Assembly: GCA_964564435.1 (NCBI GenBank)
Contig: CAZMAT010000010.1
Coordinates: 26,422-90,421, forward strand
From: Fermentibacter sp964564435
GTDB taxonomy: Bacteria; Fermentibacterota; Fermentibacteria; Fermentibacterales; Fermentibacteraceae
DNA length: 64,000 nucleotides
Direction: 5' to 3'
Shown: positions 34,595 to 41,694 of the stretch, piece after piece
Position numbering within the stretch: the stretch's first letter is position 1
Layout: the number at the start of each line of letters is the position of its first letter
Translations under genes and position numbers: made by a program
Notes under the pieces: generated by a model
The model's database searches: none
Told to the model about the DNA's origin: nothing
What the model saw: only the letters and a program-made list of their open reading frames with translations

Positions 34595-35599
34595 GTGAGC
34601 GGCATGACGAACCGATGGGAAAAGATGCTCAACATCGACAGGAGATGGCTCTATCTCCTGATCGCGATCGTGGTGATAGCACCGTTCTTCATCCGGATGG
34701 GCCTTCCCGTCGTCCCCACCCAGGAGGTCCGCAGCGTCTACGACCTCGTGGACAGCCTGGGGCCCGACGACGCGATCTTCATAGGCTGGGACTTCGACCC
34801 GGGCACCGAGGCCGAGAACATGCCCATGGGCGTCGCAGTCCTGAGGCATGCCTTCGCCAGACATGTCCCTGTCTTCATCACCGCAGTATCACCTCTGGGA
34901 CAGGGTCTTGCCGAGCAGGGGATCGCCAGCGTCTTCGACACGCGGGTCCCGGGGAACTACGTCTATGTCCCCTGGGCGGAGTGGGAGTCGGTGAGAACGG
35001 CCGGGTACGTCGGGCGCGACAGCCTCGAATCGGCCTGGGTCGCCGCCGGCAACTCGCTGCCGGAGGGGGCGAGGGGCTGGGTGTTCGAGGGCGTGGACTT
35101 CGCTCACCTGGGCTACCTGCCGTACTTCTCGCTTGTGATCCTCGGCATGGGATCCTCGATTGCTAACCAGTACCCCACCGACGCCTACGGCAACAACCTG
35201 CACGAGATGCCCATGCTGCAGGCCCACAAGAACCTGCGTGAAGTAGACCTGGCCGTCACCCTCGCCGGCTCCTCCGCCTGCATGTGGTGGGTCATCTACG
35301 GAACATCCCGCGTCGGGCTGCCGGTGGCATTCGGGGTCACGGCCGTCATGGCGACCGACTACTTCCCGTACATCCAGTCCGGCCAGATCGTCGGGATGAT
35401 GGGCGGTCTGCGCGGGGCGGCCGAGTACGAGGTGCTGGAGACCGAGGGAGGATACACCGAAACCACGGGCAAGGCGTACCGGGGCATGGACGTCCAGTCC
35501 CTGGCCCACATCCTCATCATCATCCTCGTGATACTCGGCAACATCGCGTACTTCGCGGGCGGCTTCCACAAGAAGACCGCGCTCAAGAGCAGGAGGTAG
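34595..35599 (+). CDS. Membrane protein with large extracytoplasmic domain, third gene of the cluster
   Basis: The protein has 334 residues. A cytoplasmic N-terminus is followed by one helix (YLLIAIVVIAPFFI, about 20-35). A soluble domain of about 120 residues follows (AIFIGWDFDPGTEAENMPMG, VPVFITAVSPLG), which reads like a Rossmann-type fold facing the periplasm. Several hydrophobic segments (AVTLAGSSACMWWVIYG, LPVAFGVTAVMATDYF) precede a last helix (ILIIILVILGNIAYFAG). GTG 34595 or ATG 34604 may be the start. No family is recognised. Gene spacing of zero bases supports co-translation with its neighbours. Confidence 0.6.
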   Translation: MSGMTNRWEKMLNIDRRWLYLLIAIVVIAPFFIRMGLPVVPTQEVRSVYDLVDSLGPDDAIFIGWDFDPGTEAENMPMGVAVLRHAFARHVPVFITAVSPLGQGLAEQGIASVFDTRVPGNYVYVPWAEWESVRTAGYVGRDSLESAWVAAGNSLPEGARGWVFEGVDFAHLGYLPYFSLVILGMGSSIANQYPTDAYGNNLHEMPMLQAHKNLREVDLAVTLAGSSACMWWVIYGTSRVGLPVAFGVTAVMATDYFPYIQSGQIVGMMGGLRGAAEYEVLETEGGYTETTGKAYRGMDVQSLAHILIIILVILGNIAYFAGGFHKKTALKSRR

Positions 35600-35604
35600 C
35601 GGAG

Positions 35605-36234
35605 ATGTACGAGACCATAGGGCTCTGGGTCGCGGCCATCTTCACGCTGGCCGTGTTCTCCTTCCTCTACAAGGAGAACCCCCTGTACAGGCTCGCAGAG
35701 CATCTCGTCGTGGGCACGTCGCTGGGATACTCGATCGTCCTGACATACCAGCGGGTGATCTACCCCAGGCTCGTCGAACCAGTCTCGCATGGCGAGAACC
35801 TGATAATGATCATCCCGGCCATACTGGGCCTCCTCTACATCACCAGGTTCTTCCCGAAGGTCGCCTGGCTGTCGCGCTATCCCATGGCCTTCCTGCTCGG
35901 AACCAGCATGGGCGTGGCGTTCCCATACGACATGCAGACCTTCATCCTCAGGCAGATCCAGTCCACGATGATCCCTCTCTACACCCCCGGCGCCCCCTGG
36001 TTCGACACCCTGGGCGCGATCGTGATCGTCTTCGGGACCCTGGCCGGACTCATCTACTTCTTCTTCTCGAAGCCCCACAAGGGGCCGTTCTTCGGCTTCG
36101 GGTCGAAGGTGGGGATCTGGCTCATCATGATAGGGTTCGGGGCTACCTTCGGTTTCACCGTGATGGGCCGCATCAGCCTGCTGATCGGCCGGGTGCAGTT
36201 CCTGCTGGGCGACTGGCTGGGGCTCTTGAACTGA
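35605..36234 (+). CDS. Polytopic membrane protein, fourth gene of the cluster
   Basis: The protein has 209 residues with about six helices (LWVAAIFTLAVFSFLY, MIIPAILGLLYITRFF, YPMAFLLGTSMGVAF, AIVIVFGTLAGLIYFFF, IWLIMIGFGATFGFTVMG). One conserved-looking loop is RLAEHLVVGTSLGYSIVLTY. No catalytic motif is seen. It starts five bases after the third gene and ends just before a strong hairpin, so it closes the transcript. Confidence 0.6.
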   Translation: MYETIGLWVAAIFTLAVFSFLYKENPLYRLAEHLVVGTSLGYSIVLTYQRVIYPRLVEPVSHGENLIMIIPAILGLLYITRFFPKVAWLSRYPMAFLLGTSMGVAFPYDMQTFILRQIQSTMIPLYTPGAPWFDTLGAIVIVFGTLAGLIYFFFSKPHKGPFFGFGSKVGIWLIMIGFGATFGFTVMGRISLLIGRVQFLLGDWLGLLN

Positions 36235-36240
36235 AACAAC

Positions 36241-36278
36241 GGACCCGCCCCGGCGGATCAGCCGCCGGGGCCGGGTCC
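36241..36278 (+). terminator. Strong hairpin after the membrane cluster
   Basis: GGACCCG plus CCCCGGCGG pairs across loop ATCAG with CCGCCGGGG and CGGGTCC, giving a 16-bp stem with a single bulged C. There is no T-run afterwards, so it would be a pausing or Rho-assisted terminator, or an RNA-end stabiliser. Confidence 0.5.
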
Positions 36279-36296
36279 GATCCAGGGCGGAGGCAG

Positions 36297-36815
36297 ATGA
36301 ACAGGGCACTCCAGATGGTCCTCGCCGAGCTGCCCGTCACCGACGGGCTCACCTGCACCGAGGACCTCCGCTTCTTCTACGAGGGCAGCCCCATCGCCGA
36401 GTGCGAGGCGGTGGGCGACACGCTCATACTCGACATACACTGCCACGAGCTGGACGTGCCGATCCTCATCGACGAGTTCGAGTTCTGCCGTCCCGCGAAG
36501 GCCAGGGGGCCGGAGTGGGTGCGGATCGTCCTCATGATCTCACCCGGGCGCGAGGAGCTGTCGGCCGTGAAGGAAGCCTTCATGTCGGCCATCGACAGGG
36601 TAGCGCCCGGTTTCGACGCTCCTCTCGACAATCCATTCACGAAGGGGGCCAAGGACATGGACAAGTACGTATGCGTCGTTTGCGGCTGGGTCTATGACCC
36701 CGAACTGGGCGACCCCGACGGCGGCATCCCCGCCGGAACGGCGTATGCCGACCTCCCTGACGACTGGGTCTGCCCGGTCTGTGGTGCTCCGAAGACCGAG
36801 TTCGAGAAGGAGTAG
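36297..36815 (+). CDS. Unknown N-terminal domain fused to rubredoxin
   Basis: The protein has 172 residues. The last 52 residues are a complete rubredoxin: CVVCGWVYDPELGDPDGG, then WVCPVCGAPKTEFE, with four cysteines binding one iron. The first 115 residues form an unfamiliar alpha/beta domain (LTCTEDLRFFYEG, ILDIHCHELDVPILIDEFEF, RIVLMISPGREELSAVKEA). The frame is continuous. An internal ATG at the rubredoxin start (36657) could also produce a free rubredoxin. Rubredoxins pass electrons to oxygen or peroxide reductases in anaerobes. It is three bases before the hydrogenase-type regulator gene. Confidence 0.8.
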   Translation: MNRALQMVLAELPVTDGLTCTEDLRFFYEGSPIAECEAVGDTLILDIHCHELDVPILIDEFEFCRPAKARGPEWVRIVLMISPGREELSAVKEAFMSAIDRVAPGFDAPLDNPFTKGAKDMDKYVCVVCGWVYDPELGDPDGGIPAGTAYADLPDDWVCPVCGAPKTEFEKE

Positions 36816-36817
36816 CC

Positions 36818-37075
36818 ATGAAGAAGACCGTGGTGCTCATAATGGTCTCCAGCCGCAAGGAATCCGCGGCGAAGGTGCAGCAGATCCTCACGGGCTGGGG
36901 CTGCATGATCAAGACGCGCCTCGGCATCCACGAGGGAGTGCTCGACAACTGCACCGAGAACGGGCTCATAATCCTCGAGATCGTGGGCGAGGAGGAGAAG
37001 AAGGCCGAGATGGAGCGCAAGCTCAACGTCATCCCCGGCGTCGTCGCGAAGCGGGTGGACCTCGAGCTTGCCTGA
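36818..37075 (+). CDS. TM1266-family [FeFe]-hydrogenase system regulator
   Basis: The protein has 85 residues, a small ACT/NikR-C-like fold. The family pattern is visible: VVLIMVSSRKESAAKVQQIL, MIKTRLGIHEG, NGLIILEIVGEE and KLNVIPGVVAKRVDLEL. Members usually sit beside [FeFe]-hydrogenase maturation or structural genes and are thought to sense a ligand. No hydrogenase is in this window. It lies between the rubredoxin fusion and the TIGR02757-like gene, and overlaps the latter by eight bases. Confidence 0.85.
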   Translation: MKKTVVLIMVSSRKESAAKVQQILTGWGCMIKTRLGIHEGVLDNCTENGLIILEIVGEEEKKAEMERKLNVIPGVVAKRVDLELA

Positions 37076-37886
37076 CCCGTCCCCGGCCGGTTCCCTCTCT
37101 CTTTCGGAATCGCTCGAAGGGCTCTACGGACGCTTCAACACCAGGGCGTTCGTAGAGCCCGATCCTCTCCAGTTCCTCTACAGGTACGACGATCCCGCCG
37201 ACCGCGAGATCGCGGCCCTGGCAGCGTCATCCCTGGCCTACGGGCGCGTCGAGCAGATCGTCAGGAACGTGTCGAGGCTGCTGGACGCGATGGGGCCTTC
37301 GCCATCGGACTTCCTCGCGAGCTGCCGGTCTCCCGGCGATGCCTCGGGAGCCTGCTCCTTCAGGCACAGGTTCACCCCCGGCGAGGAGATGTCCGCGGTC
37401 CTGTTCGCGGCATCCCGGATCCAGGCACATGCGGGTTCTCTCCAGGAGACCTTCCGCGGTGCGGCCGGCGCGCATGAGGCCGGCGTGATGCTCGTGGAGG
37501 CCATTCTCCGCGAGGCGGGTCTCGCGAGATCGAGCATGCTGCCTCATCCCGGGCTCGGGAGCGCCTGCAAGAGGCTCAACCTGATGTTCCGCTGGATGGT
37601 GAGGTGCGACGACGTGGACCCGGGGGGATGGGATGCGCTCGGGCCGTCGCAGCTTCTGGTGCCCCTGGACGTGCACATGCACAGGGCGGGCCTCCTGCTG
37701 GGCATGACCGCAAGGAGTCAGGCGGACGCGAGGACCGTTTCGGAGGTCACCGAAGGCTTCCGGCGCATCAGGCCGGACGATCCGGCCAGGTACGACTTCG
37801 CTCTCACGCGCTTCGGCATCAGGCGCGAGCTGACCAGGGACGACCTGCTGAGGGAGCTTTCCCTGCCGCAGCCCGCCGCACGCTGA
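37068..37886 (+). CDS. TIGR02757/DUF2400 family protein
   Basis: The protein has 272 residues. Family landmarks are DPLQFLYRYDDPADREIAAL near residue 30, SACKRLNLMFRWMVR around 160, LVPLDVHMHRAGLLLGMTAR around 200, and PDDPARYDFALTRFGIRR near the end. The family is found mostly in Bacteroidetes-type and related bacteria and has no assigned function; its helical pattern recalls DNA glycosylase-like folds, which is only inference. The start is a TTG inside the end of the previous gene. Confidence 0.85.
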   Translation: MPDPSPAGSLSLSESLEGLYGRFNTRAFVEPDPLQFLYRYDDPADREIAALAASSLAYGRVEQIVRNVSRLLDAMGPSPSDFLASCRSPGDASGACSFRHRFTPGEEMSAVLFAASRIQAHAGSLQETFRGAAGAHEAGVMLVEAILREAGLARSSMLPHPGLGSACKRLNLMFRWMVRCDDVDPGGWDALGPSQLLVPLDVHMHRAGLLLGMTARSQADARTVSEVTEGFRRIRPDDPARYDFALTRFGIRRELTRDDLLRELSLPQPAAR

Positions 37887-38030
37887 CACACGCGTCCGGC
37901 TCCGCGGTTCCGGCGGCTGTCCGCCCGGTTATCCACATGTGGCTTTCGATCCAGTCTGATCGAGAGTGCCTGCCATGTCTCCACTGCGTTCCTGCGCCTG
38001 ATGAAGGTTCCCTCTTCCAGCCCGTGCGGG

Positions 38031-38059
38031 TTGTCACATCGGCCCGCGTTTTGTAGATT
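38031..38059 (+). promoter_or_regulatory. Promoter of tRNA-Phe
   Basis: TTGTCA (38031-38036), a 17-bp spacer and TAGATT (38054-38059) lie 17 bp before the tRNA. The 190 bp upstream without a gene also contain one perfect DnaA box (TTATCCACA, 37929-37937). Confidence 0.65.
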
Positions 38060-38076
38060 GGCAGCCTTGTCCCGGT

Positions 38077-38152
<76 letters not shown>

Positions 38153-38165
38153 CCCCCCCAGTCCG

Positions 38166-38359
38166 GTGTCAGAGGAAAAAATGTAAAGTAATCAGGGTAT
38201 CTGCCTGATCACTGGACATGCATCCAGACCATAGACGGCGTGGCGCCACTATTATATTGGCATTATTGCTGATATGAAAACGCTTGCAGCACATCTACTG
38301 CAGGAAATCAATGCTCGTAAGCACTGATTCTGATTACTTTACATTTTTTCCTCTGACAC
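38166..38359. mobile_element. MITE-like element with perfect 30-bp terminal inverted repeats
   Basis: The 194-bp element is far more A+T-rich than its surroundings. Its ends, 38166-38195 and 38330-38359, are exact reverse complements over 30 bp, starting GTGTCAGAGGAAAAAATGTA. The inside holds short hairpins (CTGGA..TCCAG and TGCAG..CTGCA) and no open frame, so it is non-autonomous. The flanking GTCCG/CGGAC is also nearly inverted and no direct target duplication is evident. The right end lies within selD and provides its last seven codons and stop. The mobilising transposase family cannot be told. Confidence 0.8.
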
Positions 38360-39545
38360 GGACCGGGAAGGGGGAGGGGGGGAGGAGGCGGCCGATGACG
38401 GAAGCGCGGGTGTCGCCGCATTCCCTGAGACGGGCGACGGCACCTTCGGCCTGGCCCGGGGCCACCGCCGCCAGCAGGCCGCCCGAGGTCTGCGAATCCA
38501 TCAGCACCGCAAGCATCCGCGGATCGACGTCCAAGGGTATCTCTACATTCGCTCTGTCGTAGTCCCAGTTCCTGCCCGAGCCCCCGGGGAGATACCTGTC
38601 GGCGAGCTCCATCGCGCCGTCCAGCACCGGGACGAGATCCGGGTCGACCTCGATCGTGACGCCCGAAGTCCCGGCCATCGCTACGGAGTGCCCGAGAAGG
38701 CCGAACCCCGTCACGTCGGTGAGAGCGCTTACGTCGAAGGCCGCCAGCACCTCCGAGGCGTACCGGTTGAGCCTCTCCATGAACGACACGGCCTCGTCGA
38801 GGGCGGAGTCCTCCACAAGCCCCTCCTTCAGGGCCGTGCAGAGTATCCCGGTGCCCAGAGGCTTCGAGAGGATCAGGGCGTCGCCGGCCCGCGCCCGCGA
38901 GTTGCGTATCGCCCTCGCAGGATGGATCACGCCGGTGACGCTCATGCCGAACATCACTTCCTTCTGGTCGACGCTGTGGCCCCCCACGAGCGCCACGCCC
39001 GCCTCGACCATCTTCTCGGCCGCGCCCGCAAGCAGCTCCCGCACGACTTCGGGGGGCAGCTTCGACGCGGGGAATCCGAGGATGTTCATGGCCGTCAGCG
39101 GCCGGCCGCCCATCGCCCAGATGTCAGACAGGCAGTTGGCGGCAACTATCCTGCCGCTCGCCCTGGCCGAGTTGACCGCGGGAGAGAAGAAATCGACGGT
39201 CTGGACGAGCGCGGTGTCGTCGGAGATCCTGAAGATCCCGGCGTCGTCCATCGTCTCCATTCCCACGATCAGGTCAGGAGTCTCGAATTTCGGGATGCCC
39301 GACAGGAGCCCGGACAACCTGTCCGGGGGCAGCTTGCCGGCTCAACCCGCGCAGGGCGAGAAGTCCAGCAGCTTCACGGAATCGGCCACTGCCCGGACAT
39401 TCCTGTCGGCGAGGCTCGGCACTCCGAGCTTCTGGCATGCGGTAGGCTTGCCCGTCCCGGAATGCGCCGCCATGCACGAGGCGCAGTCGCCGTGATTGGA
39501 ACAGCTCACGGTGCACGGGCAGCCGTCAGTACTCTTCTCTACCAT
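38334..39545 (-). CDS. selD: Selenide, water dikinase, a selenoprotein with in-frame UGA (Sec68) and Cys-rich N-terminal domain
   Basis: SelD makes selenophosphate, the selenium donor for selenocysteine. From ATG 39545 (GGAGGTG upstream) the frame runs through one TGA at 39344-39342 and ends in a TAA at 38334, giving 403 residues. The TGA falls exactly at the catalytic Cys/Sec position: DFSPCAG-U-AGKLPPDRL, with the essential Lys three residues later (Sec68, Lys71). Downstream come DDTALVQTVDFFSPAV, NCLSDIWAMGGRP, LVGGHSVDQKE, and TDVTGFGLLGH. Residues 8-39 (GCPCTVSCSNHGDCASCM and TACQ) form a Cys/His-rich unit like DUF6485 proteins, not normally part of SelD. The final seven residues come from the MITE end. 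Confidence 0.88.
39309..39327 (-). promoter_or_regulatory. Putative bacterial SECIS hairpin in selD
   Basis: On the transcript, CCCGGACA-GGT-TGTCCGGG forms a perfect 8-bp stem beginning 14 nt after the UGA. A compact stem-loop with G/U in the apical loop at this distance is the signal that SelB needs to insert selenocysteine in bacteria. Stem and position are seen; SelB binding is inference. Confidence 0.7.
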
Positions 39546-39612
39546 CGATCCATCACCTCCCTCCGTGTCCGTGTGTCCGCCGGAAGACCGCCGGGAGGAC
39601 ACTGAAGTGCGA

Positions 39613-40104
39613 TTATCGGGGATCGGCCCCCGCGGCGCCATCTCCGCGCGCGCCCGGCAGGGGTGTCTCCCTCGTGCCGGCAGACGGGTCGCCCGACAGG
39701 ACCTTGCTCATGACGTGGATGTCCTGCCTGACCCGCCAGCCCAGCCTCTCGTAGAAGGCGACGGCGGGGTTGTCGCGGTAGATGAAGAGGTGGACCTTCT
39801 CTATCCCTTCATCGAAGAGGGCCCGCTCGACCCTCTCCATCAGGAGCCTGCCCCCGCCCGCCCCCTGGAGACGCGACGAGACGGCGAGATGGTAGACGTA
39901 CCCCCGCCGGGTGTCGTGGCCCGCCATGACCGAGCCCGCGACCCCGGTGCCGTCTAGGAGCACGAAGCAGAGCCGCCCGTTGGCGCCGAGGAACCTCTCG
40001 AAACCCGCGCGTGAATCCGCCGCGGTCATGGCATTGCCCGGGAAGCCCGACCAGAGGGCCGCCAGGGCGTCGTAATCGCCTGCCTCCATGAGCCTGACAT
40101 CCAT
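39613..40104 (-). CDS. GNAT family N-acetyltransferase
   Basis: The protein has 163 residues from ATG 40104. The acetyl-CoA-binding core is visible: GYVYHLAVSSRLQGAGGGRLL (motif A, with Q/R-x-x-G-x-G/A) and IFIYRDNPAVAFYERLGWRV-type ending (HLFIYRDNPAVAFYERLGW). The N-terminal DVRLMEAGDYDALAALWSG is typical. The substrate is unknown. The start overlaps the stop of the membrane-protein gene, so it belongs to the minus-strand run ending in selD. Confidence 0.85.
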   Translation of the reverse strand: MDVRLMEAGDYDALAALWSGFPGNAMTAADSRAGFERFLGANGRLCFVLLDGTGVAGSVMAGHDTRRGYVYHLAVSSRLQGAGGGRLLMERVERALFDEGIEKVHLFIYRDNPAVAFYERLGWRVRQDIHVMSKVLSGDPSAGTRETPLPGARGDGAAGADPR

Positions 40105-40105
40105 G

Positions 40106-40756
40106 TCAGGAGCCCCCGGGCCGCCTGACGCGGTCCCTCGTGCCGGCCTCGGCGTAGACCGCGGCAGCCGCCAGGAGCACCGAGGAGGCGACGTACATGT
40201 CGGGGTGGACCGAGGCGGTCCCCATCCCGAGGATCCGCGGGAGGTGCCCCGGCGAGGCCAGCAGGGCCACGAAGGCACCGGGGGCCGGGATCACCGAGAG
40301 CGCCGCCAGCATGACCAGGATCGATGAAGGAAGGCTGGCGGAACGGCGGCCCAGCCCCGTCGAGATGCACGACACCTGGAGCGAGGCCAGGGGAGGCATG
40401 GCCCAGGCCTGCCAGGGCAGGGAGCCCCCCGGCAGCAGCGCCAGGGCGGAATACCCCGCGACCGAACCGAGGACGACCCCCAGCGCCGTCTCCGAGAGGG
40501 CCAGGCCGCTGCGGCCGAAGGGCGTCCTCTCCAGGAGCCTCGCGAGGTCGGCCCTGCTCTTCGACGATCGCCATCCCAGGCAGCAGAATGCCGCCACCGA
40601 GGCCGGCAGGGCGCCCAGGGCCGACCCAGGGAAGCCGGACGTGCCGGAGCCGTGGACGCCCATCAGGACGGGGAAGGCAGCCAGCGCGAACCATGAGCCG
40701 GCCGATGCGGAAGCTCTGCGCAGCATCTCGCGCCAGACGAACACGGGTGGGATCAC
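40106..40756 (-). CDS. Membrane protein, likely partner of the ABC-like ATPase
   Basis: The protein has 216 residues, mostly hydrophobic, with five or six putative helices (AGSWFALAAFPVLMG, ALGALPASVAAFCCLGW, ALSETALGVVLGSVAGYSAL, ILVMLAALSVIPAPGAFVAL, VASSVLLAAAAVYA). The GTG start overlaps the ATPase stop (GTGA), an arrangement typical of ABC ATPase and permease pairs. I see no exporter signature beyond that, so the permease role is inferred from context. The helices are Ala/Gly/Ser-rich and lack charged residues that would suggest ion transport. Confidence 0.55.
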   Translation of the reverse strand: MIPPVFVWREMLRRASASAGSWFALAAFPVLMGVHGSGTSGFPGSALGALPASVAAFCCLGWRSSKSRADLARLLERTPFGRSGLALSETALGVVLGSVAGYSALALLPGGSLPWQAWAMPPLASLQVSCISTGLGRRSASLPSSILVMLAALSVIPAPGAFVALLASPGHLPRILGMGTASVHPDMYVASSVLLAAAAVYAEAGTRDRVRRPGGS

Positions 40757-41694
40757 TCGCCGTGATCCTCGTCGAAGAGGGTGCGCACCCTGCCGGGATC
40801 GGTCATGTCTATGAGGTCCGAGACGCTAGGAGGCCTTATCTCCAGACCCGAGACCGTCCTGGCGTTGGCCCTCGCGAGCGTCAGGAGCCAGGTGACGGCA
40901 GAGAGCGGAGTCCTGTGACGGAGCCTGTAGCCGGTCTCCGTGCCCTGCAGGACCTCCATCCCGGGCATCTCCTCGATCAGGCGCCTGGGGAGCGCCGGGC
41001 AGAACTCGACCCTTATCTCGCTCGCGCCGGAGGCCGCCTCGACGAGCTCGGTCCTGACAAGGGTCCTCACCAGGTCGGTCGACGTGCAGAGCGCCACCCT
41101 GTCGGTACAGGGGGGCAGCTCGGCCAGCCCCCTTCCCGTCACCACGATCGCCTTGCCGGCTTCCTTCATGGCGTCCAGATGCGTGTAGAAGGCCTCTGGA
41201 ACACGCGGTTCGATTATGAGGACCGACGGATTGTGCATGAGCGCCAGGGCAAAGGCAGTGGCGAAAGCCGCATCGGGGGGGAGATCCTCCAGCCTGCTGC
41301 CGGAGAGGGATGCCAGGCCGCACCACTCCATCATCTCGCGCACGGCACCCGAAGCCCTGCCGGGCCCGATCCCTCCCGCGGAGGCCGCAAGGCCGAGGAG
41401 GCCCCCCGGCGTCATGCCCGCCGGGCCGGCCGGAGGGCAGCCGACGAAACCCACGATCTTCCGGGCGGCCTTGTCGGTCACCGGGATGCTGCGCCTGCCG
41501 GCCGTTATCCTGCCGCACCAGGGCTTCTCGAGGCCCGCGAGCATGCCCGCGAGCCTCGAAGGGAAGGCCCTTTCGTCGGCTATCAGGGCGAGGACGGACC
41601 CTCCCATCACGGCGATCGAGCTGTCAGACACGGATTCCCGGAGCGGCAGGAGATCGCCGGCTTCGAGGAGTATCCCGGGCCCGGTTGAGGTCAC
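40753..41694 (-). CDS. Degenerate ABC-transporter ATPase-like protein lacking a P-loop
   Basis: The protein has 313 residues from GTG 41694. The order of ABC ATPase elements is kept, but key residues are lost. GGSVLALIADERAFPSRLAG stands where GxVxxLxGxNGxGKST is expected. VGFVGCPPAGPAGMTPGGL stands where the Q-loop is expected. LEDLPPDAAFATAFALALMH stands where the LSGGQ signature is expected, and NPSVLIIEPRVPEAF where Walker B DEP is expected. ATP hydrolysis is therefore unlikely. A C-terminal extension of about 110 residues (EIRVEFCPALPRRLIEEM) resembles regulatory tails of ABC-2 ATPases. It overlaps the oxidoreductase upstream and the membrane protein downstream. Confidence 0.6.
   Translation of the reverse strand: MTSTGPGILLEAGDLLPLRESVSDSSIAVMGGSVLALIADERAFPSRLAGMLAGLEKPWCGRITAGRRSIPVTDKAARKIVGFVGCPPAGPAGMTPGGLLGLAASAGGIGPGRASGAVREMMEWCGLASLSGSRLEDLPPDAAFATAFALALMHNPSVLIIEPRVPEAFYTHLDAMKEAGKAIVVTGRGLAELPPCTDRVALCTSTDLVRTLVRTELVEAASGASEIRVEFCPALPRRLIEEMPGMEVLQGTETGYRLRHRTPLSAVTWLLTLARANARTVSGLEIRPPSVSDLIDMTDPGRVRTLFDEDHGE

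Noticed and set aside
37929..37937. Perfect DnaA box (TTATCCACA) as part of a replication origin
   Set aside because: It is a single box with no cluster, no A+T-rich unwinding region and no dnaA or dnaN nearby; one match is expected by chance.
39342..39344. TGA in selD as a nonsense mutation or sequencing error
   Set aside because: The position coincides exactly with the catalytic Sec/Cys, flanking homology continues on both sides, and a hairpin follows at the distance expected of a SECIS.
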